64,000 nucleotides of DNA, taken from NCBI GenBank assembly GCA_965223725.1, contig CBDCXE010000001.1, positions 186,001 to 250,000 on the forward strand, in the 5' to 3' direction. This document shows positions 16,912 through 24,988 of this stretch, piece after piece. This DNA is from CBDCXE01 sp965223725 [NCBI: Nitrospinota bacterium]. Its GTDB lineage: Bacteria > Nitrospinota_A > UBA7883. Each line of letters opens with the position of its first letter. Position 1 is the first letter of the stretch. The notes below the pieces were generated by a model. The model had not been told where the DNA came from. It saw nothing but the letters and a program-made list of their open reading frames with translations, and did not search any database. The translations under genes and the position numbers were made by a program.

Positions 16912-17171
16912 CTATAAAGTGGACCAACGGCTCGTGACTTATAAATCGTCAAGTTCTGAGCATTTCTTTTTATACTCCACCCAGACCTGCATTAATTTAA
17001 TCAAATATATAATGGTTCCTAATAGTAACTTTATGACCAAAGACCACAATTATATCAGGTTATTTCATTAAATTAAGCTGACATTGGTATTACAATAGCC
17101 ATTTCCAGCACAATTATCGAGTCATGATTGATATTAGACGCTTCGGCAACGAGCCCCATGTAAATTATTTG

Positions 17172-17200
17172 TTGACATAAATGGAAACAGCAAACATACT
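17172..17200 (+). promoter_or_regulatory. Putative sigma-70 promoter of the UroD-like gene
   Basis: A perfect TTGACA (17172-17177) is followed after 17 bp by CATACT (17195-17200), which matches four of six -10 consensus bases. The -10 lies inside an inverted repeat that looks like a repressor site. Confidence 0.55.
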
Positions 17201-17212
17201 GACTGGTATGTT
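17193..17212. promoter_or_regulatory. Putative TetR-family operator overlapping the -10 box
   Basis: AACATAC-N6-GTATGTT is a perfect 7-bp inverted repeat. Its CATAC/GTATG half-sites resemble known operators of TetR-family repressors such as AcrR. It covers the -10 box of the promoter at 17172. The TetR gene at 18585 follows the target gene, which makes it the natural candidate repressor (inference). Confidence 0.5.
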
Positions 17213-17364
17213 ATTGGTCGATTTTACCTTGGGTGGCATTATAAATCTAAATTATGCCTGTGATGGATCGGTTAAATCTGTATATCGTAACTGATCCTAG
17301 TTGATTAAGTGTGAGGGTAGTAGTAGTTTTTGAGTTCATTTAACTGTAATTAGGAGAGGATATT

Positions 17365-18423
17365 ATGGCTGAAGAAATGAGTGAACTGGAACGAGTGGCA
17401 GTGGCGGCGACGGGTGGAGTGCCAGATCGTGTCCCTGTGGCGCCCCTGATATGCGGAGCGGCGCACCGGTTTTCGGGTATAACGTACGAAGAGTGGTCCC
17501 GTTGCGAGAATATCGACGCATTTGTATCTGGTCATGTGGACGCGATAGAGTATTGCGATATGGCTGGAATCGTAATGCTGATCGATCTCACCGTGGAGGC
17601 GGAGGCTTTTGGATGCGAGACCATTTATCCAGTGATGGACACCGCGCACCCTAACTACGACGATCCATTTATCAAGGGTCCTGAAGATTACAAGAAGATC
17701 AAGTCGATCAACCCGCGTGAGACGAAGCGTATGAAGGGGATCATAGACGCGACGGCGGCGTTATCGAAGAAGATCGGCACCAGCCATGCTATCGTTGGCT
17801 TTGTATACGGTTCGTTGGGCACGTTGAGCATGATGCGCGGCCCGGAGAAGTTTTTCATGGACCTTGTGGAGTATCCTGATGAAGTGATGGAAGCGATCGA
17901 GATCATGGACGATGTATTGGCGGAGTATGCGGTGGCGCAGCAGGAAGCCGGGGCGCATGCTGTATGTTACGACAACCTGTACGCGTCGGAGAGCATATTG
18001 AGCAAGCCGTTGTGGCGCAAGTTTGAAGCGAAGGGTATGATGAAGGTGTGCAAGGCGATCCAGGACACCGGCGCGTTGGTGGTGCATCACAACTGCGGCA
18101 ACGGTATATATTTTGATGAGATAATCGAGCACGGAATCCCGCACGCAATATCCCACGCCTATGTGGCGGACGATGTGGACAGCTGGGAAGAGCAGAAGGA
18201 GAAATGGGGTAGCAAGGTCTGTTCCATCGGCTGGATGCCTCCTGGTCCTGTGGCCATGCTGGGAGATGAGGAAGAGATCGAGGAAGAGACGAAGGCGGAG
18301 ATCGAGATATACAAACCAAACGGCGGGTATATCATGTCCACCGGTTGCGAGTATCCACCCAACGCTCCTCTGAAGAACGCAAAGCTGATCGTAGACGCAG
18401 CTAAAAAATATGGGGTTTATTAA
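17365..18423 (+). CDS. UroD-superfamily (MtaA/MtbA-like) methyltransferase
   Basis: This 352-aa protein belongs to the uroporphyrinogen decarboxylase superfamily. It groups with the methylcobamide:CoM methyltransferase-like branch rather than with heme-pathway HemE. The evidence is the zinc-ligand motif VVHHNCGNG and the C-terminal GYIMSTGCEYPPNAPLKN, whose His and Cys residues bind zinc in MtaA-type enzymes. HemE's N-terminal Arg motif is absent. It should transfer a methyl group to or from a corrinoid, but no corrinoid protein gene is nearby, so the substrate is unknown. A TAGGAGAGGAT ribosome-binding site precedes the ATG. A TetR gene follows. Confidence 0.87.
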   Translation: MAEEMSELERVAVAATGGVPDRVPVAPLICGAAHRFSGITYEEWSRCENIDAFVSGHVDAIEYCDMAGIVMLIDLTVEAEAFGCETIYPVMDTAHPNYDDPFIKGPEDYKKIKSINPRETKRMKGIIDATAALSKKIGTSHAIVGFVYGSLGTLSMMRGPEKFFMDLVEYPDEVMEAIEIMDDVLAEYAVAQQEAGAHAVCYDNLYASESILSKPLWRKFEAKGMMKVCKAIQDTGALVVHHNCGNGIYFDEIIEHGIPHAISHAYVADDVDSWEEQKEKWGSKVCSIGWMPPGPVAMLGDEEEIEEETKAEIEIYKPNGGYIMSTGCEYPPNAPLKNAKLIVDAAKKYGVY

Positions 18424-18452
18424 AGGCATATTTGTAATAATGTAATGGTCGG

Positions 18453-18475
18453 GCGCAATGGATATTTCATTGCGC
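18453..18475 (+). terminator. Hairpin after the methyltransferase gene
   Basis: GCGCAATG and CATTGCGC form a perfect 8-bp stem with a 7-nt loop about 30 bp after the stop codon. The following bases are not a clear T run, so termination may be weak or the hairpin may stabilise the mRNA. Confidence 0.45.
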
Positions 18476-18538
18476 TCTGCTATAACATATCATGTGTCGC
18501 TCACCCTGCTCCGGGTTCAGGAAAACCGGGCCGCACTG

Positions 18539-18544
18539 TATAAT
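18539..18544 (+). promoter_or_regulatory. Possible -10 box of the TetR gene
   Basis: A perfect TATAAT lies about 40 bp before the TetR start. The hexamer 17 bp upstream (TTCAGG) is a poor -35, so only the -10 is supported. Confidence 0.35.
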
Positions 18545-18584
18545 TAAAGCAGATAATACTTAAACAGCACGCGTTTTGGTTAAA

Positions 18585-19328
18585 ATGGGAAATTTTAAAA
18601 AGATGCGCAACCCGGAACAGACGAAACAACTGATTCTGAACGCCACCTTTAAAGAAGTATGCCAACACGGTTTTCAGGCCACCAGCCTGGATACTGTCTT
18701 GGCCCATACCAAGCTGACCAAAGGCGCTTTGTATCATCATTATCCAAACAAGACTGTTTTGGGCTATGCGTTGATCGAAAATGTAGTTAATGAATATGTT
18801 AAAAAAAGGTGGATAGAGCCACTGGCCAAATATGAAGACACGATAGAGGGTATCCAACAGATCCTGGTTAAAATGGCTAAGGAGATGACTATCGAGGATG
18901 TGGCGCTGGGTTGCCCATTAAACAACCTGACTTTGGAAATGTCCTCTATCGATGATGGATTCCGCGAAAGGTTGAAATCAATAATTGACCAATGGTCAAA
19001 TGCCATTTCAGACGGCCTCCGAAGGGGGCAGGAAGCTGGCTATTTGCGCCCGTCAATCGACCCGGACAAAACCGCCATGTTTCTGGTCGCTTCCCTGCAA
19101 GGGTGTGTCGGCGTGGCCAAAAACGCCAAAAGCATAACTCTGTTACGCGATTACGGCGATATGATAATCGACTATATTGATACTTTGAAAGTCGTCAATA
19201 GAAGCGTTAACAGCGGTGTGCATGTGCAGATCGACCAGCCTGAAAAAGGGATCTGCGCCTCTGGTTGTGTCCTTGCAAGGATGCTTTGGCAAAGCCAGGA
19301 ACGGAAAAAACATAACGAAGCCGCTTGA
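18585..19328 (+). CDS. TetR-family regulator with an altered C-terminus
   Basis: The N-terminal helix-turn-helix is clear: LILNATFKEVCQHGFQATSL, then TKGALYHHYPNKTVLGYAL. The C-terminal domain resembles TetR_C_11-like regulators and ends its homology near FLVASLQGCVGVAKNAKSI. It is probably a repressor of the upstream methyltransferase gene. I prefer the ATG at 18585 to the TTG at 18576. After about residue 205 the sequence becomes unlike other TetR proteins. There it reads, in another frame, a diverged second copy of the family's C-terminal block (19240-19320), so the tail of this protein appears to be non-native. Confidence 0.85.
   Translation: MGNFKKMRNPEQTKQLILNATFKEVCQHGFQATSLDTVLAHTKLTKGALYHHYPNKTVLGYALIENVVNEYVKKRWIEPLAKYEDTIEGIQQILVKMAKEMTIEDVALGCPLNNLTLEMSSIDDGFRERLKSIIDQWSNAISDGLRRGQEAGYLRPSIDPDKTAMFLVASLQGCVGVAKNAKSITLLRDYGDMIIDYIDTLKVVNRSVNSGVHVQIDQPEKGICASGCVLARMLWQSQERKKHNEAA
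19240..19320 (+). pseudogene. Out-of-frame remnant of a second TetR C-terminal region
   Basis: Read in the frame one base off from the TetR gene, this stretch encodes VVSLQGCFGKARNGKNIT. That matches VASLQGCVGVAKNAKSIT from the intact gene at 19087-19140. Aligned codon by codon, the Leu, Gly and Cys codons differ only at synonymous positions. The copy therefore evolved as coding sequence before being joined here. Confidence 0.6.
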
Positions 19329-19358
19329 CTGTAACTCAGTTAATAGCGGAAACTCCCC

Positions 19359-20369
19359 CTACCCTTCCACCAGCTTCTCGGCGATTTGCACGGCGTTCAG
19401 GGCGGCGCCCTTCCTGATATTGTCGGAGACTATCCAGAGGTTGAGCCCATGCTTGACGGTGTCGTCCCGGCGGATCCGGCCGACGAATACTTCATCTTTC
19501 CCGGCAGCCTCTACAGCCAACGGATATTTCAGCTCGTCCGGATCATCAACCACTTTCACACCGGGCGCTTCGGACAATAGTTCGCGGGCCATATCCGGGT
19601 TAATCGCGTTTTCGAACTCCAGGTTCACACTTTCCGAATGCGCGTAAAACACCGGCACGCGCACCGTGGTGGCGGTCACTTTGATGTTGTCGTCGCCCAT
19701 GATCTTCTTCGTTTCTTTCACCATCTTTATCTCTTCGCGGGTGTAGCCGTCCGGCTCGAACGTGTCTATATGCGGGATCACGTTGAATGCGATCTGATGC
19801 GGAAACTTGTCTGGTTCGATATCCTGAAAATTGAATATGTCCCGCGTCTGCTGGCCCAGCTCCTCCATCGCCTGCTTACCAGCGCCAGAGACCGACTGGT
19901 AGGTGCTGACCACCACACGCCGTATCCTGGCAAAATCGTGCAGCGGCTTCAGCGCCACCACCATCTGGATCGTCGAGCAGTTCGGGTTGGCGATTATACC
20001 GTTGTGCCCGGTGATTGCGCCCGGGTTCACCTCCGGCGCCACCAGCGGCACATCGTCATCCATCCGGAACGCCGACGAATTATCGATGACAATGGCGCCC
20101 GCGTCCACCGCCGATGGCGCGAACTCCCGGCTGCGGGTGGCGCCTGCGGAAAACAGGGCAATATCCACCCCTTCGAACGAATCGTGGGTCAGCTCTTCCA
20201 CAGCCCATTTATCGTTCCGATACTCCACCTCCATACCAGCGGAGTTGGCCGAGGCCAGCGGACGAAGGGCGTTGACCGGGAAATTGCGCCGCTCAAGGGT
20301 TTTGATCATCTCTTCGCCGACGGCGCCGGTGGCCCCGACCACCGCGACATTGTAAAGCCTGTTTGCCAT
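19359..20369 (-). CDS. asd: Aspartate-semialdehyde dehydrogenase
   Basis: Asd reduces aspartyl phosphate to aspartate semialdehyde for lysine, threonine, methionine and diaminopimelate synthesis. At 336 aa it has the normal length from the ATG at 20369. The NADP-binding motif VVGATGAVGEE is at residues 10-20 and the catalytic Cys131 is in NPNCSTIQ. SGAGKQAMEEL is the other family block. The frame extends upstream to 20441, but that part overlaps leuB and is not protein-like. The leuB stop lies two bases before the Asd start, so leuB-asd form one unit. Confidence 0.96.
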   Translation of the reverse strand: MANRLYNVAVVGATGAVGEEMIKTLERRNFPVNALRPLASANSAGMEVEYRNDKWAVEELTHDSFEGVDIALFSAGATRSREFAPSAVDAGAIVIDNSSAFRMDDDVPLVAPEVNPGAITGHNGIIANPNCSTIQMVVALKPLHDFARIRRVVVSTYQSVSGAGKQAMEELGQQTRDIFNFQDIEPDKFPHQIAFNVIPHIDTFEPDGYTREEIKMVKETKKIMGDDNIKVTATTVRVPVFYAHSESVNLEFENAINPDMARELLSEAPGVKVVDDPDELKYPLAVEAAGKDEVFVGRIRRDDTVKHGLNLWIVSDNIRKGAALNAVQIAEKLVEG

Positions 20370-20371
20370 TG

Positions 20372-21445
20372 CTAACCTATCGCCTCGACTATCATTCGGC
20401 CCATCTCCTTCGTGCCGACGCTCTTGTCTCCATCGCTGCAAATGTCCGGGGTCCTGTACCCTCCCTCCAGCACTGTCTCCACCGCCTGCTCTATATCCGC
20501 CGCAGCGTCCGGCGCGTCGAACGTATGCTGCAGCATCATCGCCACCGACAGTATGGTCGCGATAGGGTTCGCCTTGTCCTGCCCGGCAATGTCAGGCGCA
20601 GAGCCGTGCACCGGCTCGTACATACCACTATCCGCGCCCAGCGAGGCCGATGGCAGCATGCCGATACTGCCGGTCAGCATGGCCGCTTCGTCCGACAAAA
20701 TGTCGCCGAACATGTTGGTGGTCACGATCACGTCGAATTGTTTTGGATAGCGCACCAGCTGCATGGCGCAGTTATCGACGTACATGTGCGACAGCTCCAC
20801 ATCGGCGTAATCTTTATGCATACCGGTGACAACCCGCCGCCACAGCTCTGTGCATTCCAGCACGTTCGCCTTGTCTACGGAGCAGAGTTTGCCGGAACGT
20901 TTCTGCGCCGCTTCGAAGGCGGCTTTGGCTATGCGCTCGATCTCCGGGGTGGTATAGACCAGGGTGTTCACGCCCCGCTCGGTCCCGTCGGCCAGTTTCT
21001 CCACACCTTTGGGCTGTCCAAAATATATTCCGCCCACCAGCTCGCGGACGACCAGTATATCTATGCCCTCCACCAGCTCCCGCTTCAGTGATGACGCATC
21101 GGCCAGCGCCGGGTACACCTTGGCGGGGCGCAGGTTTGCAAACAGGTCCAGCTCCGCCCGCAGGCCCAATAGCGCCCGCTCGGGCCGAACGCTATAGTCC
21201 AGCCCCTCCCACTTCGGCCCGCCAACGGCGCCCAACAGCACGGCGTCGGCGGCTTTGGCCAGCTCCAGCGTGGCATCGGGCAGAGGCGCGCCGGTCTCGT
21301 CGTATGCGCATCCGCCCACAGAGGCGGTCTGCGTCTCGAAGCCGAGGCTGTACTTTTCATCTATACGGTTCATCACCTGCAAGGCAGAGTCGGTCACCTC
21401 CACGCCGATGCCGTCACCCGGCAAGATTGCAATTTTCTTTGTCAT
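20372..21445 (-). CDS. leuB: 3-isopropylmalate dehydrogenase
   Basis: LeuB catalyses the oxidative decarboxylation of 3-isopropylmalate in leucine synthesis. The 357-aa protein starts with [14 protein letters not shown]. It has the substrate block [26 protein letters not shown], in which the LeuB-specific arginines lie. The catalytic Tyr is in [11 protein letters not shown], and the metal site is [15 protein letters not shown]. An adenine-binding [12 protein letters not shown] motif follows. It is the first gene of a two-gene unit with asd. No leuA, leuC or leuD is present nearby. Confidence 0.97.
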   Translation of the reverse strand: MTKKIAILPGDGIGVEVTDSALQVMNRIDEKYSLGFETQTASVGGCAYDETGAPLPDATLELAKAADAVLLGAVGGPKWEGLDYSVRPERALLGLRAELDLFANLRPAKVYPALADASSLKRELVEGIDILVVRELVGGIYFGQPKGVEKLADGTERGVNTLVYTTPEIERIAKAAFEAAQKRSGKLCSVDKANVLECTELWRRVVTGMHKDYADVELSHMYVDNCAMQLVRYPKQFDVIVTTNMFGDILSDEAAMLTGSIGMLPSASLGADSGMYEPVHGSAPDIAGQDKANPIATILSVAMMLQHTFDAPDAAADIEQAVETVLEGGYRTPDICSDGDKSVGTKEMGRMIVEAIG

Positions 21446-21624
21446 TTAATAGTTCTCTTCTTCAAATTGGAAAACTGAAAGTGTACCAAGCGGCGTCCTT
21501 CTAATAAAGGAAAATTGACAACTTCGCGCAATACAGTTATGCCATGACACTTTAAGGCAATATTATCGGCTTGGCTACGTCTATTAATCATTACATTGTG
21601 TATAACGACAAGGGGTATTAATGG

Positions 21625-22182
21625 ATGGACAAGCTAACCGGGCTTGGGTTGATAGCAATCGCTGGCGCGCTCTTTGCAAACATAGCCATGGCCGAACCTC
21701 GTAAAGCGCCAGAGTGGGAAGTGTCGGAATGGATAAACGGCGATGGGGTCGCGCTCTCCGACCTGAAGGGCCAGGTTGTGATCGTCGAGTTTTTCCAGCT
21801 GTGGTGCCCCGGGTGCAACAATTTCTCCATTCCGCTTATGAAGAAATGGCATAAAACCTTCGCAGTTCAGAGAGAATCTGGCAAGTTAACGATGCTAAGT
21901 ATCCATACAGTTTTCGAAGGGCACAGCTACCAAAATCCTGATAAATTAAAAAAGTTTGTGAAAGAAAAAGGGATCGAGCATATGGTGGGTGTCGACGCAT
22001 ATAAAAATGGCGATAACATACCAGAGACCATGAAAAAATATCGAACCGGCGGCACGCCATCCATGGTCATCATAGACAAAAAGGGCAATATCAGGTTCCA
22101 GAAACTGGGTGGATTTGATCCGGATGCCATGGAAAAGTTTATCCACAAATTGCTGGAGGATCCACCAGAGCAAAGCGCCTGA
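21625..22182 (+). CDS. Periplasmic TlpA/ResA-like thioredoxin
   Basis: This 185-aa protein has a signal peptide (cleavage near AMA, residue 23) followed by a thioredoxin fold. The active site is WCPGC (Cys61, Cys64) and the cis-proline is in GGTPSMVIID. TlpA/ResA relatives reduce disulfides in the periplasm, often for cytochrome c or cupredoxin assembly. No such partner gene is adjacent, so its client is unknown. An AAGGGG ribosome-binding site precedes the start. A second ATG four bases upstream is in a different frame. Confidence 0.88.
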   Translation: MDKLTGLGLIAIAGALFANIAMAEPRKAPEWEVSEWINGDGVALSDLKGQVVIVEFFQLWCPGCNNFSIPLMKKWHKTFAVQRESGKLTMLSIHTVFEGHSYQNPDKLKKFVKEKGIEHMVGVDAYKNGDNIPETMKKYRTGGTPSMVIIDKKGNIRFQKLGGFDPDAMEKFIHKLLEDPPEQSA

Positions 22183-22322
22183 CATCAGCACCACTAAATA
22201 AAATTCACAGTTATCAGAGCAAAGCCCTGTTATTTCAAAATATTACACAGTATTATTAAAGTCATTTCCACTCAATACCTTAAAACCCCTCATATCCCTC
22301 AAATGCTTCAAATGCTTCAAAT

Positions 22323-22384
22323 CCCTCACCTGCCATTTACGAGCGTAAACTCCTATTGTAATCTCATACTTAATGCAACGCAGG
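22323..22384. repeat. Imperfect direct repeat, copy 1
   Basis: CCCTCACCTGCCATTTACGA begins a block of about 60 bp that is matched, with substitutions, at 22502-22560. The best-conserved parts are the first 20 bases and a later CTTAATGCAACG/GTTAATGCAG stretch. Confidence 0.55.
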
Positions 22385-22501
22385 TTGCAGATGGAAGAGT
22401 TGTTAGTACGGAATATAGTAATGAAAGGGCTGGCGAGAATGAGTATCCAAATCGAAAGGTGGTTTCATTTATCCCGACAGGGCTATATGTGGCGTTCGCC
22501 A

Positions 22502-22560
22502 CCCTCACCTGCTATTTACGATTAATCATTCTTCCTTTAATCTTGCAGTTAATGCAGGGT
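22502..22560. repeat. Imperfect direct repeat, copy 2
   Basis: This is the second copy of the repeat at 22323, 179 bp downstream. It differs by one base in the first 20. Confidence 0.55.
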
Positions 22561-22786
22561 AGTCTGCTGATAGAAATTTTAGGAGCTGTGATAATGAAAA
22601 ATAGTGGTTTTATATAAATGACAGATTAGCTTGCCGGAGTGGTTGAATGACATTTTGAATTAAACACCTGCTGTAAAAGTTAAATATATAAAATTTTGCG
22701 AAATTTAAAATTTTTGCATAATCAAATATTTGTTGATAATATTCCTTATGATTTGGAAAGGCAGGCAGGTGGGCAGTTATCCAGGC

Positions 22787-23170
22787 ATGAACCATTATGG
22801 TTTTACGTTGATCGAGCTTGTGATGGTGATCATTATCCTTGGTATCCTGAGCGCGGTGGCGATCCCAAGATATATGGACTTGCAGGCTGAGGCCCGTTCT
22901 GCCGCCGCGGAGAGCGCGCTTGGCACATCAGCGTCCGCATGCGCCATCAACTATGCAGCCAGACAAACCAAAGCCGTGCCCCCGGCCGCTCTGGGCGATT
23001 GCAATTTGTTACAGTCGGCTGTCGATTCTACAGGTATCTCTATTGCCCCTGGCGCGGCTGGTGAATGTGATATTGTCGTAGACAACGTGAAGTATTCCAT
23101 GTTGTTCACTGCGGAAACCGACTCCAGCCCATGTGTGGTGCAGAAATCAATTGGGAAATGGCCTAACTAG
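22787..23170 (+). CDS. Type IV prepilin-like protein
   Basis: This protein starts MNHYGFTLIELVMVIIILGI. It has a short leader ending in Gly5, a cleavage site before Phe6, the conserved Glu at mature position 5 and the hydrophobic stem helix of type IV pilins and type II secretion pseudopilins. It ends after 127 aa, with cysteines in the globular part that could form disulfides. The start at 22787 is chosen because upstream in-frame starts would lengthen the leader past what PilD accepts. No other pilus or secretion gene is nearby, so it is an orphan minor pilin or pseudopilin. Confidence 0.85.
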   Translation: MNHYGFTLIELVMVIIILGILSAVAIPRYMDLQAEARSAAAESALGTSASACAINYAARQTKAVPPAALGDCNLLQSAVDSTGISIAPGAAGECDIVVDNVKYSMLFTAETDSSPCVVQKSIGKWPN

Positions 23171-23188
23171 GCAGGCAAAAGTTTCAAT

Positions 23189-24988
23189 CTAGCGCAGATC
23201 TATTTTTTTCTTTTTACCTGCTTTGATGCTGATGCTTTCATTGTATGGCTTTTTCCCTTTTACCTGGACATAAACCCTGTGGGATCCAGGCGTCAGGTCG
23301 TCAAGCAGGATTTTGCCATCTCCATACTCTCTTCCATCAACGACCACGGTGCTTTGTGGAGGTGTGAGTATCTCCAGCTTGCCGAACGATGATTTTTTTA
23401 CCGCAACAGTTGAACCCTCCTGTTTTTTGCCGTTTGCTTTCACCATAGCCAGCCTTAATACACTGTTGGCGCCCAGGGTAATGTCCTGCTCCAGGTCCTG
23501 ATAACCGTTCTTAAGTAGCCGAATTCTATATTTACCCTGGCGAAACTTCAGCTTATTGATCGGTGTCACACCAAGAAACTCTTCACCGACAAATACTTCA
23601 GCTGATTTTGGCTCAGACTGTATAGTCAGATAGCCGTCAACCAGTTTTTTCGATGACCTCGGCTTTGATTTTTTCATGCTAGCCAATTTCGCCGGTTTGG
23701 TAGATTGGCTGGTTTTTATAACGACGCTGGCAGGGTTTGAACTATCCAAACCACCTGCTGGAGCTTGCTCATTCAATTTATCATCTGGCGATTTTGCTTT
23801 TTGGTTATCATGTCTGGTGTTGATAGCGGTTTCTATCGGTTCCTCTTTAGCCGCTGTTTGTATTGCAACAGGTTTCATCGAGATGGGCGATTCTAGCGTC
23901 TCGTTATTTGCGTTCACTTCAAAAGCGGATTCTTTTTGCTCAGAACCTGTGAAAACGGATTTGATCGCATCACTGTTACTGGAATTGCCAAAAAACATAA
24001 CGGCTCCGATCATTATAGCCACTATGGCGCCAGTGAACAAAGCGATAGCGCCAACGCCAGGCCCATTATCTTGCTCGCCCGCTTTAGCCGGCTTTAGTTT
24101 AACCTTGTCAAAAATAGAAGTGCTGCCTGCCGCCAGTTTTTGCGAGTCTTCCATCAGGTTATCCAGCGCTTCTATATATTCCTTGCCACTTTTATGACGA
24201 TCCAAGTGGTTTTTGGCCAGAGCTTTTTTCATAAAAGCGTCTATTGTGGGTGGCAGGTTTGGATTTAAACGCCTTGGTGGAGTGGGATCATCGTTCACTA
24301 CCCGGTATATAACAGCGGTTATCGTATCGCCTCCAAAAGGTTTCTCGCCAGTCAGAAGCTCATAAAAAATTACTGATAGAGAAAAAAAGTCTGTCTTGGA
24401 ATCAACAGCTTTACCCTTCACCTGTTCCGGAGCCATATAGTTCGGTGTGCCCACAATAGTGCCGGACATGGTCAACGATGAATCAGCAAACCGGGCCAAC
24501 CCGAAATCAGTCAGCTTCGGTATTTTCTCTTCAGTGACTATGATATTGGATGGCTTCACGTCGCGGTGAATAATGTCCCGACTATGGGCGTAATTGAGCC
24601 CTTCCGCCAGTTGCTTAATTATTCTGATCTTATCTGGCAATGTGTTGAATGTGTCTTTTTCGATATGATGGTCCAGCCCTTTACCGTCAAGAAACTCCAT
24701 GGCAATATAGACCAATGTTCCACTGGGCCCAATATCTTCGCCCACATCATAGATAGTGACTATATGCTGATGTGAAAGCTGACCAGCGGCTTGCGCTTCG
24801 ATATAAAACCGGTCCATGGTCGCGTCGGCGTCTTTCTCTTTTCTTGGTATCGAGGAATGGGAAGTCCTGATAACCTTCAAGGCGACGAGCCGATTTATTT
24901 TCGGATCCCGGCTCTTATAGACGACTCCCATGCCGCCCACACCGACCTCTTCAATTATTTCGAATCGGCCTAATAGTTTGCGGTCCAT
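23189..24988 (-). CDS. Membrane Ser/Thr protein kinase with PEGA domains
   Basis: This 599-aa Hanks-type kinase has the glycine loop VGVGGMGVVY, Lys38, the catalytic loop HRDVKPSN (Asp143, Lys145, Asn148), DFG at 161-163 and APE at 186-188. It should be active. One membrane helix (about 311-334) follows. The extracytoplasmic part has a low-complexity linker and two PEGA domains, recognised by AEVFVGEEFLGVTPI and STVVVDGREYGDG. PEGA domains are surface beta modules thought to bind cell-wall material. The start overlaps the end of ald by 19 bp, so the kinase is probably translated from the ald message. Confidence 0.94.
   Translation of the reverse strand: MDRKLLGRFEIIEEVGVGGMGVVYKSRDPKINRLVALKVIRTSHSSIPRKEKDADATMDRFYIEAQAAGQLSHQHIVTIYDVGEDIGPSGTLVYIAMEFLDGKGLDHHIEKDTFNTLPDKIRIIKQLAEGLNYAHSRDIIHRDVKPSNIIVTEEKIPKLTDFGLARFADSSLTMSGTIVGTPNYMAPEQVKGKAVDSKTDFFSLSVIFYELLTGEKPFGGDTITAVIYRVVNDDPTPPRRLNPNLPPTIDAFMKKALAKNHLDRHKSGKEYIEALDNLMEDSQKLAAGSTSIFDKVKLKPAKAGEQDNGPGVGAIALFTGAIVAIMIGAVMFFGNSSNSDAIKSVFTGSEQKESAFEVNANNETLESPISMKPVAIQTAAKEEPIETAINTRHDNQKAKSPDDKLNEQAPAGGLDSSNPASVVIKTSQSTKPAKLASMKKSKPRSSKKLVDGYLTIQSEPKSAEVFVGEEFLGVTPINKLKFRQGKYRIRLLKNGYQDLEQDITLGANSVLRLAMVKANGKKQEGSTVAVKKSSFGKLEILTPPQSTVVVDGREYGDGKILLDDLTPGSHRVYVQVKGKKPYNESISIKAGKKKKIDLR

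Larger units (their letters stand above)
16912..17364. other. AT-rich upstream region of the methyltransferase gene
   Basis: This 453-bp stretch is AT-rich and holds no credible gene. Its right half contains a sigma-70-like promoter and a 20-bp inverted repeat (17172-17212), listed separately. That leaves an untranslated leader of about 155 nt before 17365. I looked for cobalamin-riboswitch blocks and saw none. Confidence 0.55.
22183..22786. other. Gene-poor AT-rich region with imperfect direct repeats
   Basis: This 604-bp stretch contains no convincing gene. It holds short tandem ATGCTTCAA units near 22301-22320 and a roughly 60-bp imperfect direct repeat (22323 and 22502). It also has a 17-nt match to the D arm of tRNA-Ser near 22633. 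A weak 104-codon frame at 22303-22617 overlaps the repeats and lacks protein character. Confidence 0.5.

Noticed and set aside
16730-17071. Plus-strand frame of 113 codons over the HupE-like remnant
   Set aside because: The opposite strand carries the HupE/UreJ motif; this frame has no motif and drifts into AT-rich noncoding sequence.
17000-17364. Cobalamin riboswitch before the UroD-like gene
   Set aside because: The conserved B12-box blocks are not present in the leader.
17761-18429. Minus-strand frame of 222 codons opposite the methyltransferase gene
   Set aside because: It is a shadow of a conserved gene, without start signals or recognisable motifs.
19638-20375. Long plus-strand frame of 245 codons opposite asd
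   Set aside because: It lies antisense to a clearly conserved asd gene and reads like the reverse frame of GC-rich codons, with excess His and Arg. It has no ribosome-binding site.
22303-22617. Frame of 104 codons in the repeat-bearing gap
   Set aside because: It spans imperfect DNA repeats, has no ribosome-binding site and lacks a protein-like pattern.
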